A DNA stretch of 64,000 nucleotides from assembly GCA_028289455.1 (NCBI GenBank), contig JANQPN010000025.1, positions 1 to 64,000 on the forward strand, written 5' to 3'. Positions 9,326 through 19,202 of the stretch are shown piece after piece. The stretch is from Wenzhouxiangellaceae bacterium (GTDB lineage Bacteria; Pseudomonadota; Gammaproteobacteria; Xanthomonadales; Wenzhouxiangellaceae). A model generated the notes under the pieces. That model saw nothing but the letters and a program-made list of their open reading frames with translations. It searched no databases and had not been told where the DNA came from. The position numbers and the translations under genes are program-made. Positions within the stretch are counted from its first letter, which is position 1. Every line of letters starts with the position of its first letter.

Positions 9326-9988
9326 ATGGCTATATTCCTAGAAAACGTGCTCGATGTCCATACAATCGAGGCCATTACCGATACTTTAGCAGACAACACG
9401 CTGTTTGAAGACGGCAGGAAGACCGCTGGAAAAACCGCCAGGCTGGTTAAAAAAAACCTGCAGGCCAACCCCAAGTCGCCCGCAGTCAAAGGGGCGGCGA
9501 AGCTGGTAGAAAAGGCATTGCTCGCGAATACCGTTTTCAAACAGGCTGCACTGCCGGTTAAGTTCGCCAAAATCATGTTCAACCGTTATGACCCCGGCAT
9601 GACATACGGCAGCCATATGGATGATGCCATCATTGCCAACACGCGTACCGACCTGTCGTTCACGCTGTTTCTGTCTGATCCTGAAAGCTACCAGGGTGGA
9701 GAGCTGGTACTGGAAAGAAATGACGGTAATGAAAGCGTCAAGCTGCCCAAGGGCGCGCTGTATCTGTATTCAGCCAACGCCCTGCATTACGTTGCGCCGG
9801 TCACCTCCGGCTACCGGTTGGCAGCCGTCGGCTGGGTGCAAAGCCGTGTCAGACTGGCTGAGCACCGTGAAATTCTTTTTGATCTGTATACCGCATTGCA
9901 GCAACTGCCCAGAAACGAACAGAATCAATCAGCCAGACTGAATATCATCAAGGCCCAGAACAATATTATGCGGCTCTGGGCCGACTAG
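9326..9988 (+). CDS. piuC: PKHD-type Fe(II)/2-oxoglutarate dioxygenase (PiuC family)
   Basis: This 220-aa protein has the double-stranded beta-helix iron site of 2-oxoglutarate oxygenases: H97-M-D99 in YGSHMDD, a distal H154 in NALHYVAP, and R164 in SGYRLAAVGW for binding 2-oxoglutarate. The length and the C-terminal RLAEHREILFDLY segment fit the PiuC/YbiX (PKHD-type) family, which is commonly linked to siderophore or iron uptake genes. The ATG at 9326 (MAIFLENVLD) is chosen over one at 9293. The latter would add 11 hydrophobic residues absent from the family and would put the Fur box inside the gene. Its neighbour on the opposite strand is the FbpA-like ferric-binding protein. The exact substrate of the family is unsettled. 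Confidence 0.88.
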   Translation: MAIFLENVLDVHTIEAITDTLADNTLFEDGRKTAGKTARLVKKNLQANPKSPAVKGAAKLVEKALLANTVFKQAALPVKFAKIMFNRYDPGMTYGSHMDDAIIANTRTDLSFTLFLSDPESYQGGELVLERNDGNESVKLPKGALYLYSANALHYVAPVTSGYRLAAVGWVQSRVRLAEHREILFDLYTALQQLPRNEQNQSARLNIIKAQNNIMRLWAD

Positions 9989-10032
9989 ACTTACCCACAG
10001 GAAACAGCCGTGTCACACGATGCTGGCCGGCG

Positions 10033-11052
10033 CTAGTTCCAACCGGCCCGGTCAAAAATTCGAACGGCGGCGGCCTGGTTCCTGCCCAGCTCACTCGCAT
10101 TAATGGTGTCTTCGTCAAACATGCCCATATGCGACAGCGCAGAGGTTATCTCGGCACCAGCGACCACCGGGTATTCATTATTGCCTTCAACAAAAAAATG
10201 CTGGGCACGCATGCCGGTCAGGTATTCGATGAATTTAATAGCATTGTCCCTGTTGGGTGCATACTTCAATATTCCCGCGCCACTGATATTAACGTGTGTA
10301 CCGGTGGAATCCTGATTAGGGTAAATAATGCCTACGCCCCTGGCTGCCGGATCACCATCGGCAAGCAGCCGGGCGATGTAATAGGAATTGACGATAGAAA
10401 GAGCACACTCACCGGAGGCCACCGCATTGATGTTGGCCACATCATTACCCTGTGGACGCCTGAAAAAGTTGGCCACTACTCCATCTGCCCAGGCCTGGGC
10501 CTGCTCTTCACCCAGATGGGCGACAATCGAAGCCAGCAGTGAAATGTTATAAATGTTTGAGGACGAGCGTACACAGATTTGGCCCTTGAAGCGTGGATCG
10601 GCCAGGTCCTGATAGTTATTCAGCCCTTCAGGTCTGCCGGCCTCGGCATTGTAGATAATCACTCGCGCGCGCTTGGACAGGCCATACCAGAACCCATTCG
10701 GGTGACGTAGATGTTCCGGCACCCTGGACTCCAGCAGGTCCGACTGAAATGGCGCAAAGATGCCACGCTCTTCGGCACGAAACAACCGGCCGGCATCGAC
10801 GGTAATCAAAATATCCGCCGGGCTGTATTTGTCTTCGTTGACTATTCGTTCGATTAAAGCATCACTGGCCGCTTCAATCAGGTTGACCTTGATACCGGTC
10901 TGCTCTTCAAAGTCGGTATACAGTGCCAGATCGGTATCGTAATGCCGTGCACTGTAAACATTCACTTCCTCTTTTGCCTGCCCGTGTGTGGAAAAAACCA
11001 GGCCGGCGGCCACAACACCGATAACAATGGCCTTAACTAATTGTGTAAACAT
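10033..11052 (-). CDS. fbpA: Periplasmic ferric-iron-binding protein (FbpA/FutA family)
   Basis: The protein is 339 aa with a signal peptide of about 26 residues (cleavage after GQA). The mature part starts EVNVYSARHYDTD, the usual opening of the family. Class-II periplasmic binding-protein features are present, including the NSYY pair at Y224-Y225, which coordinates Fe3+ in characterised members, and further Tyr at 38 and 45. A good Shine-Dalgarno (GAGGAA) precedes the ATG. It follows the ATPase gene by 36 nt on the same strand. It would deliver Fe3+ to the FbpB permease encoded divergently. Confidence 0.92.
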   Translation of the reverse strand: MFTQLVKAIVIGVVAAGLVFSTHGQAKEEVNVYSARHYDTDLALYTDFEEQTGIKVNLIEAASDALIERIVNEDKYSPADILITVDAGRLFRAEERGIFAPFQSDLLESRVPEHLRHPNGFWYGLSKRARVIIYNAEAGRPEGLNNYQDLADPRFKGQICVRSSSNIYNISLLASIVAHLGEEQAQAWADGVVANFFRRPQGNDVANINAVASGECALSIVNSYYIARLLADGDPAARGVGIIYPNQDSTGTHVNISGAGILKYAPNRDNAIKFIEYLTGMRAQHFFVEGNNEYPVVAGAEITSALSHMGMFDEDTINASELGRNQAAAVRIFDRAGWN

Positions 11053-11088
11053 AAATTCCTCAAAATTATCCTGACAATGCCCGGTGTC

Positions 11089-12135
11089 TTAATCTGCAAA
11101 ACTGTAAAAGCCACCGGCATTAGCGTGTAATGAAACCCGATCTGATATTTTCAGCTGCGCAGCCTGATCGGTTGCCACGCGCAGCGGTTTGACCGAAGGC
11201 GCTGCCGCTTCCGGTAATAGAAAAGCAATCCAGCCCTCGCCGACATAACGCAAATCAATAATCTTCAAAGCTGACGCAGCATTTTTCTGCAGGCCAAGCC
11301 CATGCGGCCGAACCACCAGCTGGCAATCACCATCAATATCACGGCGAAGCTGATCGGCTGCATCGATATCACCATATATTGTGTGAAAACCATTCGGGAT
11401 CACCGTGGCTGCAAACTGCTGTGCATCACCAAACAGTGCTGCCACCGCAGCGGCTGCCGGCTGTTCGTAAATGCTTTGAGGGCTGCCGGTCTGGAGTATC
11501 TTTCCATCATCAAGCACCGCAATGGCGTCCGCCATTTCCATCGCCTCGGCAGGATCGTGGGTGACCAGAATGGTGGTTGTCCCGGCCTGTTTCAGGGTCT
11601 GCCTTGCTGCCTCACGCAACTGCCGCCGACGGGTAATATCAATGCTGGCATACGGTTCATCCATCAAGATGACCTGCGGCTGCGGCGCCAGTGAGCGCAG
11701 TAGAGCGATGCGCTGCTGTTCCCCGCCGGAAAGCTGATGCGGATACCGGCGGTTAAAGTCCGATAAGCCAACCATATCCAATAAGGTATTAACCCGCTGC
11801 TGTTGCTGCGGCCTGGTTAAGCCGGTCAGTCCGAAGGCTATGTTGTCGGCTACCGTCATATGGGGAAACAAAGCATTTTCCTGAAACATCAATCCTATCG
11901 GCCGTTTCTCCGGTGGCGGATTTCTGCCGGCAGAGGCCAGCACCTCGCCATCCAGCCGGATGACACCGGATTGCACTGCCTCCAGCCCTGCCGCCAGCCG
12001 CAGCAGTGTGCTTTTGCCACCGCCGGACGGACCGAGCAGACAGGTGATTTCTCCCGCAGCGGCCGTTAAACTCAGGTCATTGAGCACCTGGGTATCTGCA
12101 TATTTGTGCGAGATGTTTTCAAAGGTCAGCGACAT
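11089..12135 (-). CDS. fbpC: Fe3+ ABC transporter ATP-binding protein
   Basis: This 348-aa protein carries a full set of ABC motifs: Walker A GPSGGGKST at 35-43, Q-loop MFQENALFPHM, signature LSGGE at 135-139, Walker B VILMDEP at 155-161, and the switch His in LVTHD. A C-terminal TOBE-like region of ~110 residues agrees with the FbpC/PotA group. It drives import through the FbpB permease. A Fur box lies 5 nt before its start codon, in the position of a ribosome binding site, so iron-bound Fur would block the promoter. It is transcribed with fbpA. Confidence 0.93.
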   Translation of the reverse strand: MSLTFENISHKYADTQVLNDLSLTAAAGEITCLLGPSGGGKSTLLRLAAGLEAVQSGVIRLDGEVLASAGRNPPPEKRPIGLMFQENALFPHMTVADNIAFGLTGLTRPQQQQRVNTLLDMVGLSDFNRRYPHQLSGGEQQRIALLRSLAPQPQVILMDEPYASIDITRRRQLREAARQTLKQAGTTTILVTHDPAEAMEMADAIAVLDDGKILQTGSPQSIYEQPAAAAVAALFGDAQQFAATVIPNGFHTIYGDIDAADQLRRDIDGDCQLVVRPHGLGLQKNAASALKIIDLRYVGEGWIAFLLPEAAAPSVKPLRVATDQAAQLKISDRVSLHANAGGFYSFAD

Positions 12136-12139
12136 AAAA

Positions 12140-12158
12140 TATAATGATTCTCATTATC
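12140..12158. promoter_or_regulatory. Fur box upstream of fbpC
   Basis: TATAATGATTCTCATTATC matches the Fur consensus at 16 of 19 positions and is nearly palindromic. It lies between fbpC (start 12135, minus strand) and the permease gene (start 12332, plus strand), and so could control both halves of the transporter. Confidence 0.78.
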
Positions 12159-12331
12159 ATTTTCAATGTTATAGCATACAGCATCAGTTTAATGAACCAA
12201 ACCGTCGACAAAATATGCATCGATTCAGCAAATTACCATTAATTGCAGGCAATGGTAACTCTCAATTTCACTCACTCCGCTAACTGCCATCAGCTGAAGA
12301 TGGATGTATCCGGCAGTCAGGGAACCTGCCC

Positions 12332-13963
12332 GTGATCAGCACCGGCATGTCTCGCTACAGCTGGCTGATGACCAGCGGCCTGATCTCCCTGCTGATTGCC
12401 GTGCCCATGTTGTTTGTGCTGCTGTCCCTGCTGGGTCCGGCAGATTCGGCCTGGGAACATATCCGCTCCACCATATTACCCGGCTATTTGACCAATACCG
12501 GCCTGCTGATGCTGCAGGTAGCGATTTACAGCATGATTATCGGGGTAAGCTGCGCCTGGCTGACCGCTGCCACTGAATTTCCCGGCAGAAAGCTGTTTGC
12601 CTGGGCACTGATGCTGCCGTTGGCCGCACCGGCCTATATCGTTGCCTATGTGTATACCGATCTGCTTGAGTTCAGCGGACCGGTGCAAACGGTGCTGCGT
12701 GCTGTTACCGGGTTGCAGGCCGGTGAGTATGTTTTCCCGCAAATTCGCTCGTTGGGCGGAGCGGCAGTGGTAATGAGCCTGGTGCTGTATCCGTATGTGT
12801 ACCTGCTGGCGAGGGTGGCTTTTATACAACGCTCATCCACCCTGTTTGATGCCGCCCGTACCCTGGGCGCCACACCGTCCAAAGCATTTTTCCGGATTGC
12901 CCTGCCGTCTGCCCGCCCGGCCATTGCCGCCGGCCTGGCCCTGGTGTTGATGGAAACGCTGGCGGACTTCGGGGTGGTTGACTACTTTGGCGTGCCGACC
13001 TTTTCCACCGGCATATTCCGCACCTGGTTTGCCATGGGAGAAAAAGCCGCCGCGATGAAATTGGCTGCGGTGATGTTCTGCTTTGTTATTGTGCTGGTGG
13101 TGCTGGAAAAACTGAACCGCAATAAGGTCGACCATTCAGCCTATGCCCGCGATGGCTCGCTGAAGCGCATCCCGTTATCCGGATGGCGTGCTGTACTGGC
13201 TTTCGTGGTCTGCTCATTGCCGATTATTTTGGGTTGCCTGTTGCCGCTGGGTGTCCTGGCCGGATTTGCCATCAGCACCGGAGACCCGATGTTGGGCAGC
13301 AGTTTCAGTGTGTTTGCCACCAACAGCGTCAAAGTAGCCATGATTGCCACAGTGATTGCCGTGGCAGTGGCATTGCTGCTCACCTATGCCCAGCACATCG
13401 CCCCTTCGCGCGCCACCAATACCAGCATCCAGATTGCCACATTGGGCTACGCCCTGCCCGGTGCCATGCTGGCCGTAGGCCTGCTGACACCGGTTTCGCA
13501 GCTGGACCGCTGGCTGGCAGAGTTTTTTGAAACCCGATTCGATTGGCGCACCGGCCTGATACTGACCGGCACCATTACGACACTGGTGTATGCCTATGTG
13601 GTCCGGTTCCTGACCGTTGCCTACAACACCACCAGCAGCGGGCTGGAACAGATTCCCACCATCTTTGATGAAACGGCCCGAAGCCTGGGTGCATCGCCGT
13701 TACGGTTTATCCGAACCATCCACCTGCCGCTGATGCGCAATTCCATCATCACAGCCGGCATACTGGTGTTTGTCGATACCATGCGTGAATTACCCGCTAC
13801 GCTGCTGTTGCGGCCCTTCAATTTTGAAACACTGGCTACCCGGGTCTACCGGCTGGCCAGCGATGAGCGCCTGGCCGAAGCATCAACGGCGGCTATCGCC
13901 ATTGTATTGATTGGTCTGATACCGGTGCTTTTTTTGAACAGACTTACTGATAAGAACAAATAA
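12332..13963 (+). CDS. fbpB: Fe3+ ABC transporter permease, fused two-domain type
   Basis: The 543-aa protein has about 12 predicted membrane segments in two homologous halves. Each half carries an EAA-type loop that docks on the ATPase: DAARTLGATPSKAF near residue 170 and DETARSLGASPLRF near residue 445. This double-permease layout is standard for FbpB/SfuB. The start is uncertain: GTG 12332 has a plausible AGGGA upstream, while ATG 12347 has none. It is divergent from fbpC-fbpA and shares the Fur-box region. Confidence 0.92.
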   Translation: MISTGMSRYSWLMTSGLISLLIAVPMLFVLLSLLGPADSAWEHIRSTILPGYLTNTGLLMLQVAIYSMIIGVSCAWLTAATEFPGRKLFAWALMLPLAAPAYIVAYVYTDLLEFSGPVQTVLRAVTGLQAGEYVFPQIRSLGGAAVVMSLVLYPYVYLLARVAFIQRSSTLFDAARTLGATPSKAFFRIALPSARPAIAAGLALVLMETLADFGVVDYFGVPTFSTGIFRTWFAMGEKAAAMKLAAVMFCFVIVLVVLEKLNRNKVDHSAYARDGSLKRIPLSGWRAVLAFVVCSLPIILGCLLPLGVLAGFAISTGDPMLGSSFSVFATNSVKVAMIATVIAVAVALLLTYAQHIAPSRATNTSIQIATLGYALPGAMLAVGLLTPVSQLDRWLAEFFETRFDWRTGLILTGTITTLVYAYVVRFLTVAYNTTSSGLEQIPTIFDETARSLGASPLRFIRTIHLPLMRNSIITAGILVFVDTMRELPATLLLRPFNFETLATRVYRLASDERLAEASTAAIAIVLIGLIPVLFLNRLTDKNK

Positions 13964-14029
13964 CTTAGATACTCAAGTTTCATCACATGAGATATCGCCG
14001 CTCAAAATTCCCGGGTTAGCTGGCTGTTA

Positions 14030-16495
14030 TTACTCGCTATTCTCGAAACTATCCGCAAACACGCCCGCCACAATATCGGTATCAGTTGCTGAGTTGTTGC
14101 TTAAATTGGTATCGGTGGTACCAACCGGCAAACTAACCGTTGCCGTATTGCTGACCGTGTCGGTCTCTGCCACCACAGGATCAACCGTCAATGTATAAGT
14201 CACACTGGTGCCAATATCCAGATCGACCATGTCATCCATTATCGAGCCCATACCGCTGGCGGTACAACTGGCGCCGTCATCAGCATCACATACCCAGTCT
14301 GCATTGGTCAGATTACCCGGCAGAATATCGGTTACCGTGGCGCCGGTGATTGCCATACCACCGACATTGGAAACCGTGATGGTGTAGGTCACCGGGACAT
14401 CGCCGGTGATGAAATTAGCATTATTGGTTTTACTGATGGCCAGATCAGGGGCAAAGCTAAGACGCTGCCCGAAAATTTCAAATTCGTCGGCTACTATGCC
14501 GCTGGTGTCAGTATCATCCGCCTCCCACACCACCAGATATTCACTGCCCGTAGTGCTGGCGGTAACCCTGGCATTTCGTGCATCTATTCCATTCAAACCA
14601 TCCCCACCAGCATCGGAAATCCGAAAATCATTGGCACCGACTGCTGCCCCGGTTCCACCGGCAATCCGCTGACCGAAAATCTCGAATTCATTATTCTCAA
14701 CGCCGGGCGAATCGATATCATCGGCATCCCACACCACCAGATATTCATTATCAACCGGGTTATAGGCAATACCGGGCCGGGTGGCATCGAACGACTGACC
14801 ACCAATACCCTGAGCATCAGAGACCAGGAAATCATTGGGGCCGATTTCCGCACCGGTGTTGTCCAGCCGCTGACCGAAAATTTCCATTTCACCCCCGCCA
14901 GAAGCCAGTACTTCCGGATCATTCGATTCCCATACCACCAGATACTCGTTATCGACACTGTTGTAAGCAACACGCGGATCAATCGCCAATGGCCCCGGTT
15001 CATCTTCCACGCCGGCATCGGATATGCGGAAATCATCATCGCCTGTTTCCGCACCAGTGGCTGCAATCAACCGCTGGCCGAAAATTTCCCGGTCTGAAAA
15101 TACACCAGTCATTCCCCGGTTGGCGTACCACACCACCAGGTATTCTTCATCGGTCGAGTTATAAGCTACATCAGCCGTCATCGCTACAAACCCTGCATCA
15201 TTGTCAGGCCCGGTCACGGAAATCCGAAAATCGTTGGTACCGACCTCATCACCTGTCGAAGCATCCAATCGCTGACCGTAGATTTCAGTTTCATTATTGG
15301 CCAGCCCCGGCTCCCCATCTCCATGCCAAACCACCAGATACTCATTAATGGTTGGGTTATAAGCCACTGCCGGGGATCTGGCATCAGCGCCAGCAACCCC
15401 ATCAACACCGATATCCGATATCCTGAAATCATTGGTGCCCATCTCTGCTCCGGTGGCGGCATTCAGACGCTGGCCGAATATTTCCGTTTCGCCGGCCGAA
15501 ATGCCAAGCGTATCGGTATCTCCTGACTGCCACACCACCAGGTATTCATTGTTGGTTGAGTTGTAGGCCACAGCAGGATTGAACGCACCATTCGGCCCAC
15601 CACCGGCACCGGTTCCATTAGCGTCGGAAATTCTGAAATCATTGTCACCCAGTTCCTCACCCGTGGCGGCATCAATGCGCTGGCCGAATATTTCGACCTC
15701 TTCATCCACAATGCCGGTGGTATCAGTATCATCTGCTTCCCATACCACCAGGTATTCGTTGTCGGTCGAGTTGTAAGCTACAGCGGCTATTTCCGGCCTG
15801 GCAGTGACGGTCCCGCTTCCACCGGCATCGGATATGCGGAAATCATTAGCGCCAATTTCCGGATCGATGGTTACCGGATAACTGGCTGCAGCCAGCACCT
15901 CAGCGGCAACCACAATTTCACTTTGCCGGCTTGTCACAGTCATCTGTGCAGGCAATATCCTTCCATCCGCATCAAATACCGTCACTGTACCCAATTTCAC
16001 TTCACCATTGCGGTTACGCCAGCGCCAGCCATCTGCTGTCGAAGCAAATTCACCATCACTTTGGATATTGCCGGTAATAACGAAGTCGCGGCCATCCAAA
16101 GCCGGCGGATTACCCAGCACAAAACGTTGTTCAATGGTGTTGGCTTTGGCAAGGTATTGCTCAGTGATATCACCCCGCTGATAGTGGACATCATCACCCG
16201 ACGAATTCACTGGAAGCACCTCTGAGTACCCGGATTGATCTGATTGGTGAGAAATGGACGCCAATTGCCACCGCCATTCCGGCGCACCTGATGAAGGCAA
16301 AAATGCAACACCCTGCCGAGTGTACTCAACCGTATGTCCGGGGTTATACAGAACTATCCCCAGATTACTTGATTCCAGCTTATTGACTGCGCGGGCAATC
16401 GCCTGGTGCTCATCTACAGGAGCAGACACAGCATGCCAACACAACATGGCAGTGAACAGAGCAGTAACGAACTTTATGGGGCGAAATTTGAGCAT
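14030..16495 (-). CDS. Large secreted protein with seven EYLVVW repeats and a DUF11 domain
   Basis: The ATG at 16495 (MLKFRPIKFVTALFTAMLCW) begins a signal peptide; a TTG 21 nt upstream is rejected. After a ~200-residue N-terminal region come seven repeats of roughly 60 residues. Each contains (N/E/S)EYLVVW, an acidic D-D-T-D-like loop, EIFGQR and NDFRISD. The pattern suggests a beta-propeller or beta-solenoid. A single DUF11-like module follows (ISKTNNANFITGDVPVTYT), and the protein ends GVFADSFENSE, another F-x-D-x-F-E tail. It is likely cell-surface or released. No enzymatic motif is seen. Confidence 0.8.
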   Translation of the reverse strand: MLKFRPIKFVTALFTAMLCWHAVSAPVDEHQAIARAVNKLESSNLGIVLYNPGHTVEYTRQGVAFLPSSGAPEWRWQLASISHQSDQSGYSEVLPVNSSGDDVHYQRGDITEQYLAKANTIEQRFVLGNPPALDGRDFVITGNIQSDGEFASTADGWRWRNRNGEVKLGTVTVFDADGRILPAQMTVTSRQSEIVVAAEVLAAASYPVTIDPEIGANDFRISDAGGSGTVTARPEIAAVAYNSTDNEYLVVWEADDTDTTGIVDEEVEIFGQRIDAATGEELGDNDFRISDANGTGAGGGPNGAFNPAVAYNSTNNEYLVVWQSGDTDTLGISAGETEIFGQRLNAATGAEMGTNDFRISDIGVDGVAGADARSPAVAYNPTINEYLVVWHGDGEPGLANNETEIYGQRLDASTGDEVGTNDFRISVTGPDNDAGFVAMTADVAYNSTDEEYLVVWYANRGMTGVFSDREIFGQRLIAATGAETGDDDFRISDAGVEDEPGPLAIDPRVAYNSVDNEYLVVWESNDPEVLASGGGEMEIFGQRLDNTGAEIGPNDFLVSDAQGIGGQSFDATRPGIAYNPVDNEYLVVWDADDIDSPGVENNEFEIFGQRIAGGTGAAVGANDFRISDAGGDGLNGIDARNARVTASTTGSEYLVVWEADDTDTSGIVADEFEIFGQRLSFAPDLAISKTNNANFITGDVPVTYTITVSNVGGMAITGATVTDILPGNLTNADWVCDADDGASCTASGMGSIMDDMVDLDIGTSVTYTLTVDPVVAETDTVSNTATVSLPVGTTDTNLSNNSATDTDIVAGVFADSFENSE

Positions 16496-16740
16496 GTGAC
16501 AACCTACTATATTCAATACCGTTATCTTGTTTATTACGTCAGTTGATATCCTGATAAGCAGAAATGCTTAAGCCGATATTGTTATTGGTTTTATATCGTG
16601 GAGATATGCTTCAGGACAGGTAATAGTATAGGCAATACAGGGTATAGATTCATTGCAGGCACGTTTTAGAATTTCGCCGATTGATTAGAAGCACTGGGTA
16701 AGCACTGGGACACCCATTAGATATGGGTGCCCTGGAAGAT

Positions 16741-18222
16741 TTAATCCGCTGTGCGCACCCCACGCATGCCATAGGCACGGTGTCTTGGACCACCGGTCCA
16801 GTTGCCGAACGGTCGATACGCTACTCGGCTGTGAGGCCGGTACAGATCATAGTGACCACCCCGGTCGTAGAACCCGCCGCCGCGGTAACCAAAACCCTTT
16901 TCCCGCCTGGGGCTGCCCAGTTCACGCGGCCAGTTTTCAACGTTGGCCTCCCCCCAGGAAACCAGCATACCATCACCATGCGCTCCGGTATAACTGCGCC
17001 CGGCAGCATCACCGATGGTCACCACCTTTTCCCACAGACTACCGGATAAATCCATCACCCAGTAATACGAGGCGCCGAACATTGCCCGGTTGGCGTTGGA
17101 GAGCTCAGATTCACTCAAGCCGTTGAGCATGCCGACATCATCATTACCAAGCACGGCCCGCTCCAGGTGATTCATATTGTCGGTACCCCACACGTAATCG
17201 CCGGGTATGGGGCGTTCCGGCCCGCGGGCGGCTTTGGTGAATTCAAAGTCGGTCATGGGGCGCAATCCGGACCAGTCCAGAAAGGCAATGCCGTCTTCCC
17301 AACTGATGAAGTTGGCCGGCCGGTGCGGGCTACCCGCCACCACTTTGCCATCTTCTCTTTTCAGGGTGCCGCGATCCCGGTAATAGGTTGGCCCGCCGAA
17401 GTTCAGGCGCAGGTCAGGTGCATACCACTCAACGTTATTGAGAAAGTCAGCATACTGCCCCTGGCTGATTTCATACTTCATGATGTAAAACGCCTGGTAA
17501 CCCTTGGGAAAGGCTGCCGGAATCGGGCCTTGTGAATCGCCCATGTATTGTGGCGCAACTTCCGACCGGTAGGTCAGGCGCCCCTGTTCTGGCCCGACCA
17601 GAATTTCATCCTCTGATTCTATGTGGTAGTGGCCGGCATATTCATTGTTACCTGCCGACCGGTAAAAGGCGGCATACTCCAGTGCCTGTTGCGAACCGGC
17701 ACCGACATAAAAGGGTCCCTGCGGGATATAAACCACTTCTATACCAAATACACTTACCCGCAGGGACTCTATACCCAAACCATCCATGACCGCACCGTCA
17801 ATCGGGATGCGCACTTTTGCCCGGACATCACCGCGAAAACTCTTCGAAGGAAAAACCAATGCACCCACTGAATCCGCCGACCGCCGTGTAGCCAGACTGG
17901 CCATACCTACGGAGGCGTCAATCGATAACACCTCGGGATCTTCAGCTATCGGCACATGCCGTATACGCTGCATGCCGGAAACCTCAACCCCCTGCATTTT
18001 CACAAACAGCCACACGCCATCATGGTTCCGAGAATTCCGCCACGCGTTATCCCATTGCAGCCACACATCGACATACGCCTCCAAGTTCTGCGTATTGTTT
18101 TCCGCAATTGGATGCTGATTGGTATAAAAAATCGCGTCCTGGATAACAAAGTTGGTTGCGTATACCGGCGTACAGAAACCGATGATCAGCAATACCAGCA
18201 GTGAACCAATGCGCCTGCTCAT
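16741..18222 (-). CDS. Secreted formylglycine-generating-enzyme-like (SUMF1 domain) protein
   Basis: The 493-aa protein has a signal peptide (RIGSLLVLLIIGFCTPVYA) and an N-terminal ~165-residue beta-rich domain of unknown type. Residues ~170-490 are an FGE-sulfatase/SUMF1 fold, recognisable from VVYIPQGPFYVGAGS, FYIMKYEISQGQYADFLN, ANFISWEDGIAFLDWSGLRPMT and the closing GYRGGGFYDRGG with MRGVRTAD. In known enzymes this fold oxidises a Cys of sulfatases using copper held by two Cys. I see no Cys pair at the expected C-terminal position, so it may be a non-enzymatic relative. Its ATG overlaps the stop of the upstream gene (ATGA), implying translational coupling with the NTF2-like protein. Confidence 0.82.
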   Translation of the reverse strand: MSRRIGSLLVLLIIGFCTPVYATNFVIQDAIFYTNQHPIAENNTQNLEAYVDVWLQWDNAWRNSRNHDGVWLFVKMQGVEVSGMQRIRHVPIAEDPEVLSIDASVGMASLATRRSADSVGALVFPSKSFRGDVRAKVRIPIDGAVMDGLGIESLRVSVFGIEVVYIPQGPFYVGAGSQQALEYAAFYRSAGNNEYAGHYHIESEDEILVGPEQGRLTYRSEVAPQYMGDSQGPIPAAFPKGYQAFYIMKYEISQGQYADFLNNVEWYAPDLRLNFGGPTYYRDRGTLKREDGKVVAGSPHRPANFISWEDGIAFLDWSGLRPMTDFEFTKAARGPERPIPGDYVWGTDNMNHLERAVLGNDDVGMLNGLSESELSNANRAMFGASYYWVMDLSGSLWEKVVTIGDAAGRSYTGAHGDGMLVSWGEANVENWPRELGSPRREKGFGYRGGGFYDRGGHYDLYRPHSRVAYRPFGNWTGGPRHRAYGMRGVRTAD

Positions 18223-19004
18223 TTCTGATTTGACCAGGCTTTGTCGACGATCATCCAGTCATCGCCTTCCCTGTAGAGGGTAAAAACGGTGACGCCTTTA
18301 GATGACGGCTTATCGATTCTGACCATAGCAGCACAGTCATAAACAATCTGGATGTCGGCGATTTGCCGGTCGTTGGCATAACCGGTGTGTTTGTTGGGCT
18401 CGAGCCGTTTGGCAAACGTGACGGGATCTTCGGCGGCAATGGCGTCACCTTCGTGGTTTTTCATTTCCCATGTTGGATGGTGAATATCTGCCAGGCCTGA
18501 GGAGGAGTCGGTATCGACTGAATGGTAGTACTCACCCAGCGCCATCAGCACTTCCTGCACGGCTATGTTCCGGTCATATTGTCCGGCACGGGATACACAG
18601 GCATTGGAGATAGCCGCTTCAGTAGCTACCCGCCAGCCATTGGAAGTTTTGAACAGCGTCAGCCAGTAGGCTGCCGGTGCATTCCAATCGTCAAATCGGG
18701 TAATGGCGAAGTCATCAAAAAACAGATCTGTCGAGGTCAGATTGATGTCATTGGTGACTGGGTAATTGTCTGCCTCATCCAACTTGAACTGCACAATCTT
18801 CCCATCCCGTACTGCCCTGCCCGTCCAGACGGGTTCAACCACTGACTCTAGTTGTGGGTTGTCGGTTGCCCGCAGTGTCATGTACTGCGTGGCGACTTTG
18901 GTGACGTCGGCATAATGGTTCATGGTTTGATGTTGTGTATCACCGGCATAGGCCTGATGAGCAATCAAGCAGGCAATGCCAATACCTATAAGTGGTTGTT
19001 TCAC
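18219..19004 (-). CDS. Secreted NTF2-like / putative lumazine-binding-type protein
   Basis: The 261-aa protein has a signal peptide (MKQPLIGIGIACLIAHQAYA). The body resembles the SnoaL/NTF2-like group: an early helix YADVTKVATQYMTL, and two beta-sheet halves ending VFTLYREGDDWMIVDKAWSN and YWLTLFKTSNGWRVATEA, the usual closing strands of the fold. It probably holds two such domains in tandem. It overlaps the SUMF1-domain gene by 4 nt, so the two products probably act together outside the cytoplasm. The ligand is unknown. Confidence 0.7.
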   Translation of the reverse strand: MKQPLIGIGIACLIAHQAYAGDTQHQTMNHYADVTKVATQYMTLRATDNPQLESVVEPVWTGRAVRDGKIVQFKLDEADNYPVTNDINLTSTDLFFDDFAITRFDDWNAPAAYWLTLFKTSNGWRVATEAAISNACVSRAGQYDRNIAVQEVLMALGEYYHSVDTDSSSGLADIHHPTWEMKNHEGDAIAAEDPVTFAKRLEPNKHTGYANDRQIADIQIVYDCAAMVRIDKPSSKGVTVFTLYREGDDWMIVDKAWSNQK

Positions 19005-19202
19005 GTTGCTTTGTTATATGTTCTGGTTGATCTACGACAATTACCGTACCACGGCACTGCCGTTATTTTTTGTTGAAATTCGGGGAATGTTTACAGGATT
19101 TTTTATGATTGCACGGTTTTGCGCAATTTCATATCAAACGCACGCCGTGAGCCATGGCGCATGTGTGTTGCAGCACAGATTCAGCAGCAAAAGCCGGCTT
19201 TT

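Noticed and set aside
14578..15348. 256-codon plus-strand ORF
   Set aside because: Composition is dominated by His, Arg and Pro, typical of the antisense of the repeat protein encoded on the minus strand.
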